From positions 930,001 through 994,000 of the forward strand of contig CAVZMF010000002.1 in NCBI GenBank assembly GCA_963776375.1: DNA of 64,000 nucleotides, read 5' to 3'. Source of the stretch: PALSA-612 sp963776375 (GTDB taxonomy: Bacteria > Actinomycetota > Thermoleophilia > Gaiellales > Gaiellaceae). Each line of letters opens with the position of its first letter. Position 1 is the stretch's first letter. This document shows positions 42,231 through 50,295 of the stretch, one piece after another. The notes beneath the pieces are model-generated. The model saw nothing but the letters and a program-made list of their open reading frames with translations. It did not search any database and was not told where the DNA came from. Both the position numbers and the translations under genes were made by a program.

Positions 42231-44249
42231 ATGTCGCACGACACCGACAAGCTGATCCGGCAGCTGTCCCTGGTCGCCTACCTCATGGCCGACCGGAGGG
42301 CGCTGACGGCGCGCGACGTCAAGCAGAACGTCGAGGGCTACTCGGAGATGTCGGACGAGGCCTTCGCCCGGCGCTTCTACTCAGACCGCGCCGAGCTGCT
42401 CTCTCTGGGCGTCCCGCTCCAGTCGCAGCGCGACGAGTTCACCGGCGAGGAGCTGTACACGCTGCGCTCGGAGCGCTATTTCCTCCCCGCGCTGCAGCTC
42501 ACGAACGAGGAGCTGGCCGCCCTGCAGACCTGCCTCTACCTGCTCGAGGGCCAGTTCGCGTACGCGGAGCCGTTCCGGCTCGCGCTGCAGAACCTGACGC
42601 TCGGGCGCAAGGGCTTCCCGGACGCGCCGACGGAGATCGCCGAGCGTGTCGAAGTCCGCGACCCCGACTACTCGCCGGAGCTCGCCGGGCGGCTGAGCAA
42701 GCTCGAGACGGCGATCTCGAAGCAGCGGACAGTCAAGTTCGAGTACTGGTCGATCGCGCGCGGCGTGCAGCGAGAACGGACGCTCGACCCCTACGCGCTG
42801 CTGCCGCACGAGGGCAGCTGGTACGTCGTCGGACGCGACCACGAGAGCGACGCGATCCGCACCTTCAAGGTGCTTCGAATCCGCAAGGACATCAAGTTCG
42901 CGACCCGCCGCGAGCGCGACTTCCGGCTGCCGAAGGACTTCGACGTCGCCAAGGAGCGGCCGCGGCCGCCGTGGCAGCTGGGCGAGATCGTCGGCGAGGC
43001 GCGGATCGAGCTCTCGGGCGACACCGCCTGGTGGGTCGAACGCACCTACCGGACGCCGCACGGCCAGGTCGAGGACGGCGTCTTCGTCACGGAGTACGCG
43101 GATCTCTCGCACCTCGCCGCCTGGATCCTGCGCCTCGACGGCCGGGCCGTCCCACTGGAGCCGGACGAGCTGCGCCGCACGGTGGCAACGGGCCTGCGTC
43201 GCGTGATCCAGCGGCACACCGGGCCGCCGCCGGCGCCCGCGAAGCCGAAGCCGCGGCCGGCCGAGGATGCCGTGGAGCGTCCAAGCGGGCCTGTCAATCC
43301 GGAGCGGTTCGGGGTGCTCCAGGCCCTGCTCGCGTACCTGCTCGCCGCCTGCGGCGAGGAGGCAAGCGCGACGATTTCCTCGCGCGATCTCGTCGCACGC
43401 TTCCCCCAGATCCCCGAGGAGGCGCTGGAGGAGCACCTGGCCCTGCTCAACCTCGTCAACTTCGGCGGCGGCTGCTACGCCGTCTACGCGGAACTGCGCG
43501 GGAACGAGATCCATGTCGACAAGGAGCTGTTCGGCGACACGTTCCGCTCCCCACCGCGCCTGACGCCGCTCGAGGCCCGCGCGATCCGGCTCGCGCTCGA
43601 GTTCGTCGGTCCGATGATCGCCGCCGAGGCCCACAGGCCGCTCGACCGCGTGCGCAAGAAGCTCGAGGAGACCTTCGGCGAATTCGACCTCCAGCAGACC
43701 GCCCCGACCCGGCCGGACAAGGACGAGGAGTCGCTCATCCGCACGCTCAGCGACGCGATCAAGGCCCACGAACTGGTCGAGCTCGAGTACTGGAAGGTCG
43801 GTGAGGACCAGGCGGCGACGCATCTCGTCGAGCCGTACGTCCTCGAGCGTGAGCTGCCGTACTGGTACGTGCACACGTGGGACCGCACGCGCGACGGCCA
43901 GCGAAGCTTCCGCCTCGACCGCATGCGCGCTGCCGCCTCGACGGGCGAGACCTTCGAGCCGCGCGAGGGCTTCGAACCCGTGCGGCTACGCGATGCGCGC
44001 GTGGCGCGGATCGTCTACTCGAAGGACGTCGCGCGCTGGGAAGTCGAGCGCGGCGCGCAGGAGCTGACCGACGGCACGGCACTGATGGAGCAGAAGGTCG
44101 GCAGCCCCGAGTGGCTGGTCAGCGAGATCCTGCGCTTCCTCGGTGAGGCGGCCGTGGTCGAGCCGGACGACCTCCGCAAGCTCGTCGCGGCGCGGGCGAA
44201 GGCGCTGCTCAGCTCGCTGGGGCTGTCGCGGCTTCGCGTTCCTGCCTGA
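42231..44249 (+). CDS. pafBC: Fused PafB-PafC WYL-domain transcriptional regulator
   Basis: A 672-aa protein with two homologous halves. Each half has an N-terminal helix-turn-helix, a WYL domain (VKFEYWSIARGVQRERTLDPYALL near 165 and VELEYWKVGEDQAATHLVEPYVL near 510) and a C-terminal WCX extension (AAWILRLDG and SEILRFLG). Separate PafB and PafC form a heterodimer that activates the LexA-independent DNA-damage response in mycobacteria; in some actinobacteria the two are fused, as here. The WYL domain is thought to sense single-stranded DNA. The 3' end overlaps the end of the convergent queG remnant by 41 bases. No proteasome genes are in view. Confidence 0.92.
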   Translation: MSHDTDKLIRQLSLVAYLMADRRALTARDVKQNVEGYSEMSDEAFARRFYSDRAELLSLGVPLQSQRDEFTGEELYTLRSERYFLPALQLTNEELAALQTCLYLLEGQFAYAEPFRLALQNLTLGRKGFPDAPTEIAERVEVRDPDYSPELAGRLSKLETAISKQRTVKFEYWSIARGVQRERTLDPYALLPHEGSWYVVGRDHESDAIRTFKVLRIRKDIKFATRRERDFRLPKDFDVAKERPRPPWQLGEIVGEARIELSGDTAWWVERTYRTPHGQVEDGVFVTEYADLSHLAAWILRLDGRAVPLEPDELRRTVATGLRRVIQRHTGPPPAPAKPKPRPAEDAVERPSGPVNPERFGVLQALLAYLLAACGEEASATISSRDLVARFPQIPEEALEEHLALLNLVNFGGGCYAVYAELRGNEIHVDKELFGDTFRSPPRLTPLEARAIRLALEFVGPMIAAEAHRPLDRVRKKLEETFGEFDLQQTAPTRPDKDEESLIRTLSDAIKAHELVELEYWKVGEDQAATHLVEPYVLERELPYWYVHTWDRTRDGQRSFRLDRMRAAASTGETFEPREGFEPVRLRDARVARIVYSKDVARWEVERGAQELTDGTALMEQKVGSPEWLVSEILRFLGEAAVVEPDDLRKLVAARAKALLSSLGLSRLRVPA

Positions 44250-45148
44250 TCCGCTGGTTCTCCAGCGCGACCTGCGCGTTCCGCTGCAGGTAGCGGCCGT
44301 CGTTCCGGGGCACGTACAGACGGTCGTACCGGCGTGAGAGCTCGTCCGGGTCGGCCTCGAGCCAATCGACGAGCGAGACGACCGGCTCGGCCCCCTCGCC
44401 GAGCGGGCGGCCGGCGCGGCGCTTCTCGATCCCGCGGTTCCACGGGCAGACGTCCTGGCAGATGTCGCAGCCGTAGACCTGGTCGCCGAGCGCCTCGCAG
44501 ATACGCCTCGGGGATCTCCCGGCGGGACTGCGTCCAGTACGAGAGACATTTCGTCGAGTCGAGGACGCCGGGCTCGTCGAGGGCGCCCGTCGGGCAGGCG
44601 TCGATGCAGAGCCTGCACTCGCCGCAGTCGAGCTCGAGCCGGGGCGTCGGCTCGATCTCGACGTCGGTGACGAGCGTCCCGAGCACGACCCAGGACCCGT
44701 GGCGGCGGGTGATGATCATCGTGTTCTTGCCGTAGAAGCCGACGCCGGCGCGGGCCGCGGCCTCGCGGTCGACGTGCTGGTTCTCGTCGACGAGCACGCG
44801 ATAGGAGCCGCCGATGCGCTCACCGAGCCGCTCGAGCTTCGCCCGCAGCTCCGCGTAGGCGTTGCGCCACGTGTAGCGCGGCAGGCGCCCCTCGCCGAGC
44901 TGCGGCTCCGGGCCGGGCTCCCAGTAGCAGAGCGCCGCCGAGACCACCGTGCGTGTGCCCTGCACGAGCTGCTCGGGATGGCACGACACCTCAGGTTGAG
45001 CCATCGTGAAGCGCATGTCGGCGAACAGGCCGCGTGCCCGCCGCTCGACGATGTGCCGCTCGGTCTCGACGTAGTGCTCTGCCGGCGCGGCGCCGACGAC
45101 GTCGATCCCGAGCTCCTCGGCGAGCCGTTCGAGTTCGGCACGTGTCAT
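44209..45148 (-). pseudogene. queG: Epoxyqueuosine reductase, interrupted by a one-base insertion
   Basis: This encodes QueG, the cobalamin- and Fe-S-dependent reductase of the last queuosine step. From ATG 45148 the frame gives KNTMIITRRHGSWVVLG and the first ferredoxin cluster (CGECRLCIDACPTGAL), then shifts after REIPEAY. The second cluster, CDICQDVCPWNR, and the C-terminus continue in another frame to the stop at 44209. Removing the A at 44499 restores a protein of about 312 aa, normal for the shorter QueG forms. It is either a fresh pseudogene or an assembly error. queA and tgt are intact in this window, which favours a functional gene in the real genome. Confidence 0.8.
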
Positions 45149-45157
45149 GCAAGGATT

Positions 45158-45661
45158 GTGCCCGTGTCCCGCCGGCGACCGGTCGTGATTCCCGCGCAGG
45201 AAGCCCTTTCCGAGCCGCCGCGGATGCACGCCCTGTTCGAGGTCATGGCCGCCTACAACGTGTCCGATCCGTACGTGCAGCATTTTCTCCGCGACCCGAG
45301 GCTCTCCGAGAGCTACGGCCTCATGAGCTTGATCGGCGCTTCCAAGTCGATCACGACCACGGAGGTCGCCGCGCGTCTCGGCATCCCGGTGACGACCGCG
45401 TCCGACCGCATCCGACGTCTCGAGGACAAAGGCTTCGCCGAACGCAGGCCGAACCCGGCTGACGGTCGCTCCCACCTCGTTTCGCTCACCGATGAGGGCC
45501 GCGCCGCATTCGAAAGCACCTTCGCAGCGTGGCGGGAAGCGACCGTGCAACTCGAGGAGGAGCTCGCGATCCCGTCGGGCCAGATCGCGGAGTCGATCCG
45601 CGAGCTCGACCGGGCCATGCGCGCGATCCTCGCGCGCCGTTCCGCACCGCTGGACGAATAG
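45158..45661 (+). CDS. MarR-family transcriptional regulator
   Basis: A 167-aa winged-helix regulator. The DNA-binding core is SITTTEVAARLGIPVTTASDRIRRLEDKGFAERRPNPADGRSHLVSLT (helix-turn-helix plus wing), flanked by dimerisation helices. It starts at GTG 45158 (GTG 45164 is the alternative), nine bases from the divergent queG start. Just downstream of its stop is a palindrome with three AGTCCGA half-sites, next to the promoter of the secreted propeller gene. That is most likely its operator. The ligand is unknown. Confidence 0.87.
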   Translation: MPVSRRRPVVIPAQEALSEPPRMHALFEVMAAYNVSDPYVQHFLRDPRLSESYGLMSLIGASKSITTTEVAARLGIPVTTASDRIRRLEDKGFAERRPNPADGRSHLVSLTDEGRAAFESTFAAWREATVQLEEELAIPSGQIAESIRELDRAMRAILARRSAPLDE

Positions 45662-45696
45662 TCCGAACCCGTGCTACTTTAGTCCGACTTCGGACT
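45651..45696 (+). promoter_or_regulatory. Candidate promoter and MarR operator upstream of the propeller gene
   Basis: TGGACG (45651-45656) and TACTTT (45675-45680) are spaced 18 bases apart as possible -35 and -10 hexamers. Immediately after them is a 16-base palindrome, AGTCCGA-CT-TCGGACT (45681-45696). A third half-site AGTCCGA lies at 45660-45666, 21 bases (two helical turns) before the first. A repressor bound there would cover the -10 and the transcription start. The adjacent MarR gene is the obvious candidate. The hexamers are weak, but the palindrome is exact. Confidence 0.6.
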
Positions 45697-45715
45697 TTCT
45701 CCACGGGAGGTTCCA

Positions 45716-46639
45716 GTGCTGAGGATCGCCGCTGTCGCGCTCGTGCTCTCCGCTCTCTCCGCCGGCCTCGCGGCCGGCGCCGGGCACACCGTCCGGGTCG
45801 TCGCGAAGATCAGGACCGGGATCGGCCCGTGCTCGGAGACGGGAGGCTTCAACGCGGTCTGGGTCGGGAACTACGGCGACTCGACCGTGGCTCGCATCGA
45901 CCCGAAGACGAACCGTGTCACGGGCAAGGTCAAGGTCGGCGCCACCCCGTGTGGCATCGGCATCGGCGCGGGCGCGGTGTGGGTGGACGGGTGGGGAACC
46001 GGGGCGGTCGAGCGCATCGACCCGCGTCGCATGAAGATCGTGAAGCGGATCAAGGTCACGGGGCCAAACGCGCTCTGGGACGTCACCTTCGGCGCCGGCT
46101 CCGTGTGGGGAACCGACTACATCCGCGGACTCGTCCTCCGCATCAACCCGAAGACGAACCGCGTCGTCGCCCGCATCAAGACGGGCGGCGCTCCCTCCAA
46201 CCTCCGCTACGGCGCCGGGGCGATCTGGGTCGGCTCGCAGGCCGGCACCTCGATCTTCCGCATCGACCCGGCCACGAACCGCGCGACCGCGATCGACACA
46301 AAGCAGGTGTGGCCGGCCTCGCCTGCCGTCGACGACAAGGGCGTCTGGGTCTCCGCCAACACCCCGGGGACGGTGACACGGATCGATCCGGCGACGAACG
46401 CCGTCGTGGCCACGATCGACATCGGCCCGCAGCCGTCCAACCCGGCGATCGCGGCGAACGGCCACGTCTTCGTCCCCACCAAGGGCGACAACAAGCTCGT
46501 CGAGATCGACCCGGCGACGAACGCCGTGGTGGGCAAGACCGCCGTCGGCCCCGGGCCGTTCCCCGCCGCCGAGGCGTTCGGCGACATCTGGGTGCCGAGC
46601 TACAAGGGCACGCAGGTCTACCGCATTCATCCCGCGTAG
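45716..46639 (+). CDS. Secreted YncE/NHL-like beta-propeller protein
   Basis: A 307-aa protein with a signal peptide (residues 1-22, AAVALVLSALSAGLAAGAG) and about six to seven blades of roughly 40 residues. Each has the recurring pattern VWVG / RIDPKTNRVV / IKTG (for example IDPATNAVVATIDIG and IDPATNAVVGKTAVG). Such YncE-type propellers bind ligands or partners outside the membrane; none is identified. GTG 45716 is set by a GGGAGG ribosome site. It lies directly behind the MarR gene and its operator, so its expression is probably MarR-controlled. Confidence 0.85.
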   Translation: MLRIAAVALVLSALSAGLAAGAGHTVRVVAKIRTGIGPCSETGGFNAVWVGNYGDSTVARIDPKTNRVTGKVKVGATPCGIGIGAGAVWVDGWGTGAVERIDPRRMKIVKRIKVTGPNALWDVTFGAGSVWGTDYIRGLVLRINPKTNRVVARIKTGGAPSNLRYGAGAIWVGSQAGTSIFRIDPATNRATAIDTKQVWPASPAVDDKGVWVSANTPGTVTRIDPATNAVVATIDIGPQPSNPAIAANGHVFVPTKGDNKLVEIDPATNAVVGKTAVGPGPFPAAEAFGDIWVPSYKGTQVYRIHPA

Positions 46640-46655
46640 TACTCCCTCCGGGCCC

Positions 46656-46687
46656 TGCCCCGCCCGCCGCCTCCCGCGGGCGGGGCA
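46656..46687 (+). terminator. 12-bp GC-rich stem-loop after the propeller gene
   Basis: TGCCCCGCCCGC (46656-46667) pairs perfectly with its complement at 46676-46687 across an eight-base loop, 17 bases after the propeller stop. There is no T-run, as is common in GC-rich actinobacteria. It would separate the propeller gene from the following dehydrogenase gene on the same strand. Confidence 0.65.
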
Positions 46688-46706
46688 CCGGATAGGATCG
46701 CCGCGC

Positions 46707-47696
46707 GTGAAGGCGATCCGGATCCACGAGGACGGCGGCCCGGAAGTGCTGCGCTACGAGGACGCGCCCGATCCCGAGCCCGCCGCCGGCGAGGTGCTGA
46801 TCAGGCTCCATGCCGCCTCGCTCAACCACCTGGACGTGTGGGTGCGCAAGGGCTTGCCCTCGGCGCCGAAGCCGCGGATCCTCGGCGCCGACGGCGCGGG
46901 CGTCGTCGCGGCGCTCGGGAGCGACGTCTCCGGCTTCGAGGAGGGACAACGCGTCGTGATCAACCCGGGCGTGATCGAGAACGGTCGGATGCAGGTCGTC
47001 GGCGAGGCCATGGACGGGACGCACGCGGAGCTGGTCGCGCTCCCGGCGCGCAACGTCTACCCACTTTCCGAGGAGCTCTCGTTCGAGGAGGCTGCGGCGT
47101 TCCCCCTCGTGTTCGAGAGTGCCTACCGGATGCTGGTCACGAAGGCAGGCCTGCTGGCGGGCGAGACCGTGTTCGTCTGGGGCATCGGCGGCGGAGTGGC
47201 CACGGCCGCGCTCGCGATCGCGAAAGCGCTCGGGGCGCGCGCGATCGTGACCTCGTCGAGCGAGGAGAAGCTGGCCCGGGCGCGCGAGCTGGGCGCGGAC
47301 GAGACGATCGACCACGCACGCGAGGACGTTCGCGCGCGCATGAAGGAGCTGACGGCCGGCAGGGGCGCCGACGTCGTCGTCGAGACGGTCGGCGATGCAA
47401 CGTGGAAGACGTCCCTCGAGGTGGCCGCGACGCAGGGCCGGATCGTCGCCTGCGGCGCCACCACGGGGCCGAATCCGCCTGCCGGGCTGCACCGGATCTG
47501 GTGGAAGGAGCTCGTCGTCCACGGCTCGACGATGGGCTCGGCCGCGGACTTCGAGGCCTGTCTCGAGCTGGTCACGAGCGGCCGCGCGCGGCCGGTGATC
47601 GACGAGGTCGTCCCGCTCGCCGAGGCTCGCGCGGCCCACGAGCGGCTCGAGGCCGGCGCCCAACTCGGGAAGATCGTCTTCAGAATCCCCGGCTGA
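46707..47696 (+). CDS. MDR-family oxidoreductase (quinone reductase-like)
   Basis: A 329-aa medium-chain dehydrogenase/reductase. The N-terminal GroES-like domain has PGEVLIRL-type text (here AAGEVLIRLHAASLNHLDVWVRKG). The nucleotide-binding domain has VFVWGIGGGVATAALAIAKALGA and GADETIDH. The structural four-Cys zinc site is missing, and the catalytic-zinc Cys is replaced, so it is probably a zinc-independent NADPH:quinone or enoyl reductase rather than an alcohol dehydrogenase. It starts at GTG 46707. A strong hairpin follows the stop. Confidence 0.87.
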   Translation: MKAIRIHEDGGPEVLRYEDAPDPEPAAGEVLIRLHAASLNHLDVWVRKGLPSAPKPRILGADGAGVVAALGSDVSGFEEGQRVVINPGVIENGRMQVVGEAMDGTHAELVALPARNVYPLSEELSFEEAAAFPLVFESAYRMLVTKAGLLAGETVFVWGIGGGVATAALAIAKALGARAIVTSSSEEKLARARELGADETIDHAREDVRARMKELTAGRGADVVVETVGDATWKTSLEVAATQGRIVACGATTGPNPPAGLHRIWWKELVVHGSTMGSAADFEACLELVTSGRARPVIDEVVPLAEARAAHERLEAGAQLGKIVFRIPG

Positions 47697-47699
47697 CGA

Positions 47700-47732
47700 C
47701 GGCCGGCGGAGGCGATGTGCCCCCGCCGGCCG
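47700..47732. terminator. Bidirectional stem-loop terminator
   Basis: CGGCCGGCGG (47700-47709) pairs exactly with CCGCCGGCCG (47723-47732) over a 13-base loop. It sits three bases after the dehydrogenase stop and 12 bases before the stop of the convergent beta-helix gene, and is followed by ATTTGG. The position between two converging genes suits a shared terminator. Confidence 0.7.
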
Positions 47733-47744
47733 ATTTGGAGCCTG

Positions 47745-48743
47745 TCAGCCGCCGCAGAGCCCGCTCGGGAAGCTCGAGTGGCACGTGTTCGGCTTGAACA
47801 CGTTGCCGATGCCCTGCGAGTCCCAGAACAGGTCGGGCGAGTTGTGCAAGATCGTGTTGCCCGTGATCGAGTTGAACTGGGCCGGAGTGAAGCCGAAGCC
47901 GGAGATCACGACCACGCCTCCCTGCCAGACCGTGAAGCCGGTGGGGACGTTGAACTCCACGTCGTTTCCGTGCACGCCGACGTGGTTGGCGCCGGAGAGC
48001 ACGATCCCCGCCCCGGAGACGGGCCCGGCCTCCGTGTCGCACGCGAGCGAGTTGTTGTTGACCGTATTCGACTGGATGTTCACTTGGCCCGCCGGGCCGG
48101 GAGCGTCCGCGACGACGGCGATCCCGGCGCAGTTGTTCGTGAACTTGTTCGCCAGGATGTTCCCACCCGAGGCGTTTCGATACAGAAGGCCGAACGCGTT
48201 GCCCTGAGACGCGTTGTCGTGAACCGAGACGTTGGACACGGGCGAGTCGCCGACGTAGAGCCCGGCCTCGCCGTTGCGGACCGTCTTGTTCCCCGACATC
48301 GTCGTGTTGGTCGTCTCGAACGCCACGATGCCGTACTCGCCGTTCGCGTTCGCCTGGTTGTTCGAGAACGTCGTATGGTCGACGCCGAAGGCCAGGATCC
48401 CGCTGTCCTCGAAGCCGTTGACCATGAAACCCGTCACGGTCACGCCGTTCGCGACGACGCAGATCCCGATCGGGCTTCCGCACGGATCCGTTAGCACGAC
48501 CGGTGGGAGGAGCGTCGCCAGCGATCCGGCCAGCCTGACCCGGCCCGTCGGGATCACGAGCTCCTCGCGGTACACGCCCGGCATGACGGAGACCGTGTCG
48601 CCCGGATGGGCCTTGTTGATCGCGGCCTGGATCGACTGCCCGGGGTAGACGACGATGACGGCCGCCTGCGCGCTTCCCGCGGTTGCGGCCAGCGCCCCTG
48701 CGACTGCACACAGGGACGCGATGAGCAAACGAACTCTTCTCAT
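47745..48743 (-). CDS. Secreted right-handed beta-helix protein
   Basis: A 332-aa protein with a signal peptide (1-27, LLIASLCAVAGALAATAGSAQA) and a parallel beta-helix built from about ten short repeats rich in N, G and V (for example NNQANANGEYGIVAF, NKTVRNGEAGLYVG, NKFTNNCAGIAVV). The opening GQSIQAAINKAHPGDTVSVMPGVY is characteristic of NosD/pectin-lyase-fold proteins. It may bind or cleave a polysaccharide or be a surface protein; no catalytic triad could be assigned. ATG 48743 has a GGGGAGGG ribosome site. The long, structured region upstream may be its leader. Confidence 0.87.
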   Translation of the reverse strand: MRRVRLLIASLCAVAGALAATAGSAQAAVIVVYPGQSIQAAINKAHPGDTVSVMPGVYREELVIPTGRVRLAGSLATLLPPVVLTDPCGSPIGICVVANGVTVTGFMVNGFEDSGILAFGVDHTTFSNNQANANGEYGIVAFETTNTTMSGNKTVRNGEAGLYVGDSPVSNVSVHDNASQGNAFGLLYRNASGGNILANKFTNNCAGIAVVADAPGPAGQVNIQSNTVNNNSLACDTEAGPVSGAGIVLSGANHVGVHGNDVEFNVPTGFTVWQGGVVVISGFGFTPAQFNSITGNTILHNSPDLFWDSQGIGNVFKPNTCHSSFPSGLCGG

Positions 48744-49095
48744 TGGAACCCTCCCCTTGCAGTGAAGACATGCAGAGCATACGACTGCCGCCTGTCGAAA
48801 TGCGAGCCTGCATCGTTCCTAGCCTGCGGCGGCCGGCTAATACGGCGGTAAAACCGGGCGGGGCCCAGAGCTTCTACGGAATGACCACGCGCTGATTCGG
48901 CGCGATGGGCGGGCGCGATGCAAGGACGCAGGGAGCGCCCGTATTGGCGAAATACGGGCGCGACTGAGGACGCAGCCGGCGTAGGCTCGACGGAGCCGGC
49001 CAGGAGCGGAGGTCGCGGCTTTGCCGCGGCCGGAGCGGGATTAGCGCGCCGCACAGCGCGGCGAATCAGCCCGTGCTTCGTTTCGTAAGGAGCTC
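48744..49095. other. Intergenic region containing a large inverted-repeat element
   Basis: These 352 bases lie upstream of the beta-helix gene and downstream of the MIP18-domain gene, both on the minus strand. Bases 48886-49075 form a compact structured element, listed separately. The part from 48744 to 48885 contains the ribosome site of the beta-helix gene and otherwise nothing I can assign. No credible open reading frame crosses the region. Confidence 0.6.
48886..49075. ncRNA. Candidate structured RNA or mobile palindromic element (about 190 bases)
   Basis: The ends pair over 13 of 14 bases (48886-48899 with 49062-49075). Inside are a perfect 11-bp hairpin GCGCCCGTATT / AATACGGGCGC with a GGCGA loop (48935-48961), a smaller GGCTC-GACG-GAGCC stem (48984-48997) within a GCCGGC repeat, and a 9-bp stem with a TTT loop at 49011-49031. 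GGACGCAG is repeated before hairpins 1 and 2. Helices on both sides of a closed outer stem look like a folded RNA, or like a non-autonomous mobile element with terminal inverted repeats. The strand cannot be decided. I do not recognise it as a named class. Confidence 0.5.
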
Positions 49096-49398
49096 TCAGC
49101 CGAAGCCGAGGATGAACTTCGCGTCGTCGGACATGCGCTCGGGCGTCCAGGGCGGGTCCCAGGTCAGCTCCAGCTCGACGTTCTCGACGCCGTCGAAGTT
49201 CGCGCGCACGGCAGAGTCGATGTCCTCCTGGATCATCGGACCGGCCGGGCAGCCCATCGACGTCAGCGTGTGCGTGACCTTGACCTTCGGGCCCTCGACC
49301 TCGACGTCGTAGACGAGCCCCAGCTCGACGATGTCCATGCCGAGCTCGGGATCCTCGACCTGGTGCAGCGCCTCGAAGACTTCCTCGCGGGTGGGCAT
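49096..49398 (-). CDS. MIP18/DUF59-family iron-sulphur assembly factor
   Basis: A 100-aa MIP18 (SufT/PaaD-like) domain protein. The text VFEALHQVEDPELGMDIVELGLVYDVEV and TLTSMGCPAGPMIQEDI is typical, with the conserved reactive Cys in MGCP. These proteins help insert or mature Fe-S clusters. Start ATG 49398 lies nine bases after the 2-phosphoglycerate kinase gene. No other suf gene is adjacent, so its client protein is not apparent. Confidence 0.92.
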   Translation of the reverse strand: MPTREEVFEALHQVEDPELGMDIVELGLVYDVEVEGPKVKVTHTLTSMGCPAGPMIQEDIDSAVRANFDGVENVELELTWDPPWTPERMSDDAKFILGFG

Positions 49399-49407
49399 GG
49401 CCCGAGT

Positions 49408-50295
49408 CTAGCTCGCGCGGGCCGCGACGCCCTGCCTGGCCTCGACGCTCGAGAGCACGAGCTCCATGACCGTCGTGATCGTCTGCTCGATGTTCCGGTT
49501 CTCGATCACGGGCACGTCGAACCGGTGCGCCCGGTCGACGATCGACTGCTGGATCAGGCGGATGTCGTCGAGCGCGTCCAGGTAGCGCTGCACCGGCCGC
49601 AGGCCGACGGAGGTCGCGTCGCGGATCCAGAAGTGGGCGGCGTGAGCCTCGCGGTCCTCGATCTGCAGCACGCAGTGGACCGTGAGCGCGTTCTCGATCG
49701 GCGGGAGCAGTCCGGGAACGAGGTGGACGCCTTCGAGCACGATCGACCACTGCTCCGACAGCGCCCGTTCGATCACGGCGCCCATGCCCACGAGGACGTT
49801 CCGCGTCTGGTCGAGGAAGCCGGCCAGCACCGGGTTGTCGTCCTCCCCGGTCCAGGCGCGCGCGGCGTCGAAGCTCGAGTAGTGGATCGTCGGCATGAAC
49901 TCCTCGGAGAAGAAGGCCCGCATCGTGTGGCGGATCACGTCCGTCGAGGTCACGCGCGTGATCCCGAGGCGGTGTGCCACCTCGGTGGCGACGCTCGACT
50001 TGCCGCTGCCGGTGCCGCCGCCGATCATGAGCACGATCGGCAGCTCGAGCCGCTGGAACTCGCGGTACAGCCGGAGCTTGCGGACGGCGTGGGCGGCCTC
50101 CTCCTCGCCGACGATCGACCGGGCGAGCTCCTCCAGGTGCTCGAGCTCGAGCGCGGAGTCGCCATGCGTGGCGAGGTCCTGCTCCACGCGCAGGGCCAGC
50201 TCGTACGCGCGCGTCGTGGGCAGGCCGACGGCGGTCAGCGCACGCGTAAGCATGGTCTTCGAGTACGGCGGCTCGTGCGACCCGAGCTCGTTCAT
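49408..50295 (-). CDS. 2-phosphoglycerate kinase
   Basis: A 295-aa ATP-dependent kinase. It has an N-terminal ATP-cone-like helical region (1-90, with SKTMLTRALTAVGL) and a P-loop domain with IGGGTGSGKSSVATEVAHRLG near 95-115, followed by TSTDVIRHTMRAFFSEEFMP and IVLEGVHLVPG. This is the layout of archaeal 2-phosphoglycerate kinase, which makes 2,3-bisphosphoglycerate for cyclic 2,3-DPG. The match is supported by its neighbour: the stop of the cyclic 2,3-diphosphoglycerate synthetase gene overlaps this start (ATG 50295) by four bases. Both steps of the pathway are thus encoded together. Confidence 0.85.
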   Translation of the reverse strand: MNELGSHEPPYSKTMLTRALTAVGLPTTRAYELALRVEQDLATHGDSALELEHLEELARSIVGEEEAAHAVRKLRLYREFQRLELPIVLMIGGGTGSGKSSVATEVAHRLGITRVTSTDVIRHTMRAFFSEEFMPTIHYSSFDAARAWTGEDDNPVLAGFLDQTRNVLVGMGAVIERALSEQWSIVLEGVHLVPGLLPPIENALTVHCVLQIEDREAHAAHFWIRDATSVGLRPVQRYLDALDDIRLIQQSIVDRAHRFDVPVIENRNIEQTITTVMELVLSSVEARQGVAARAS

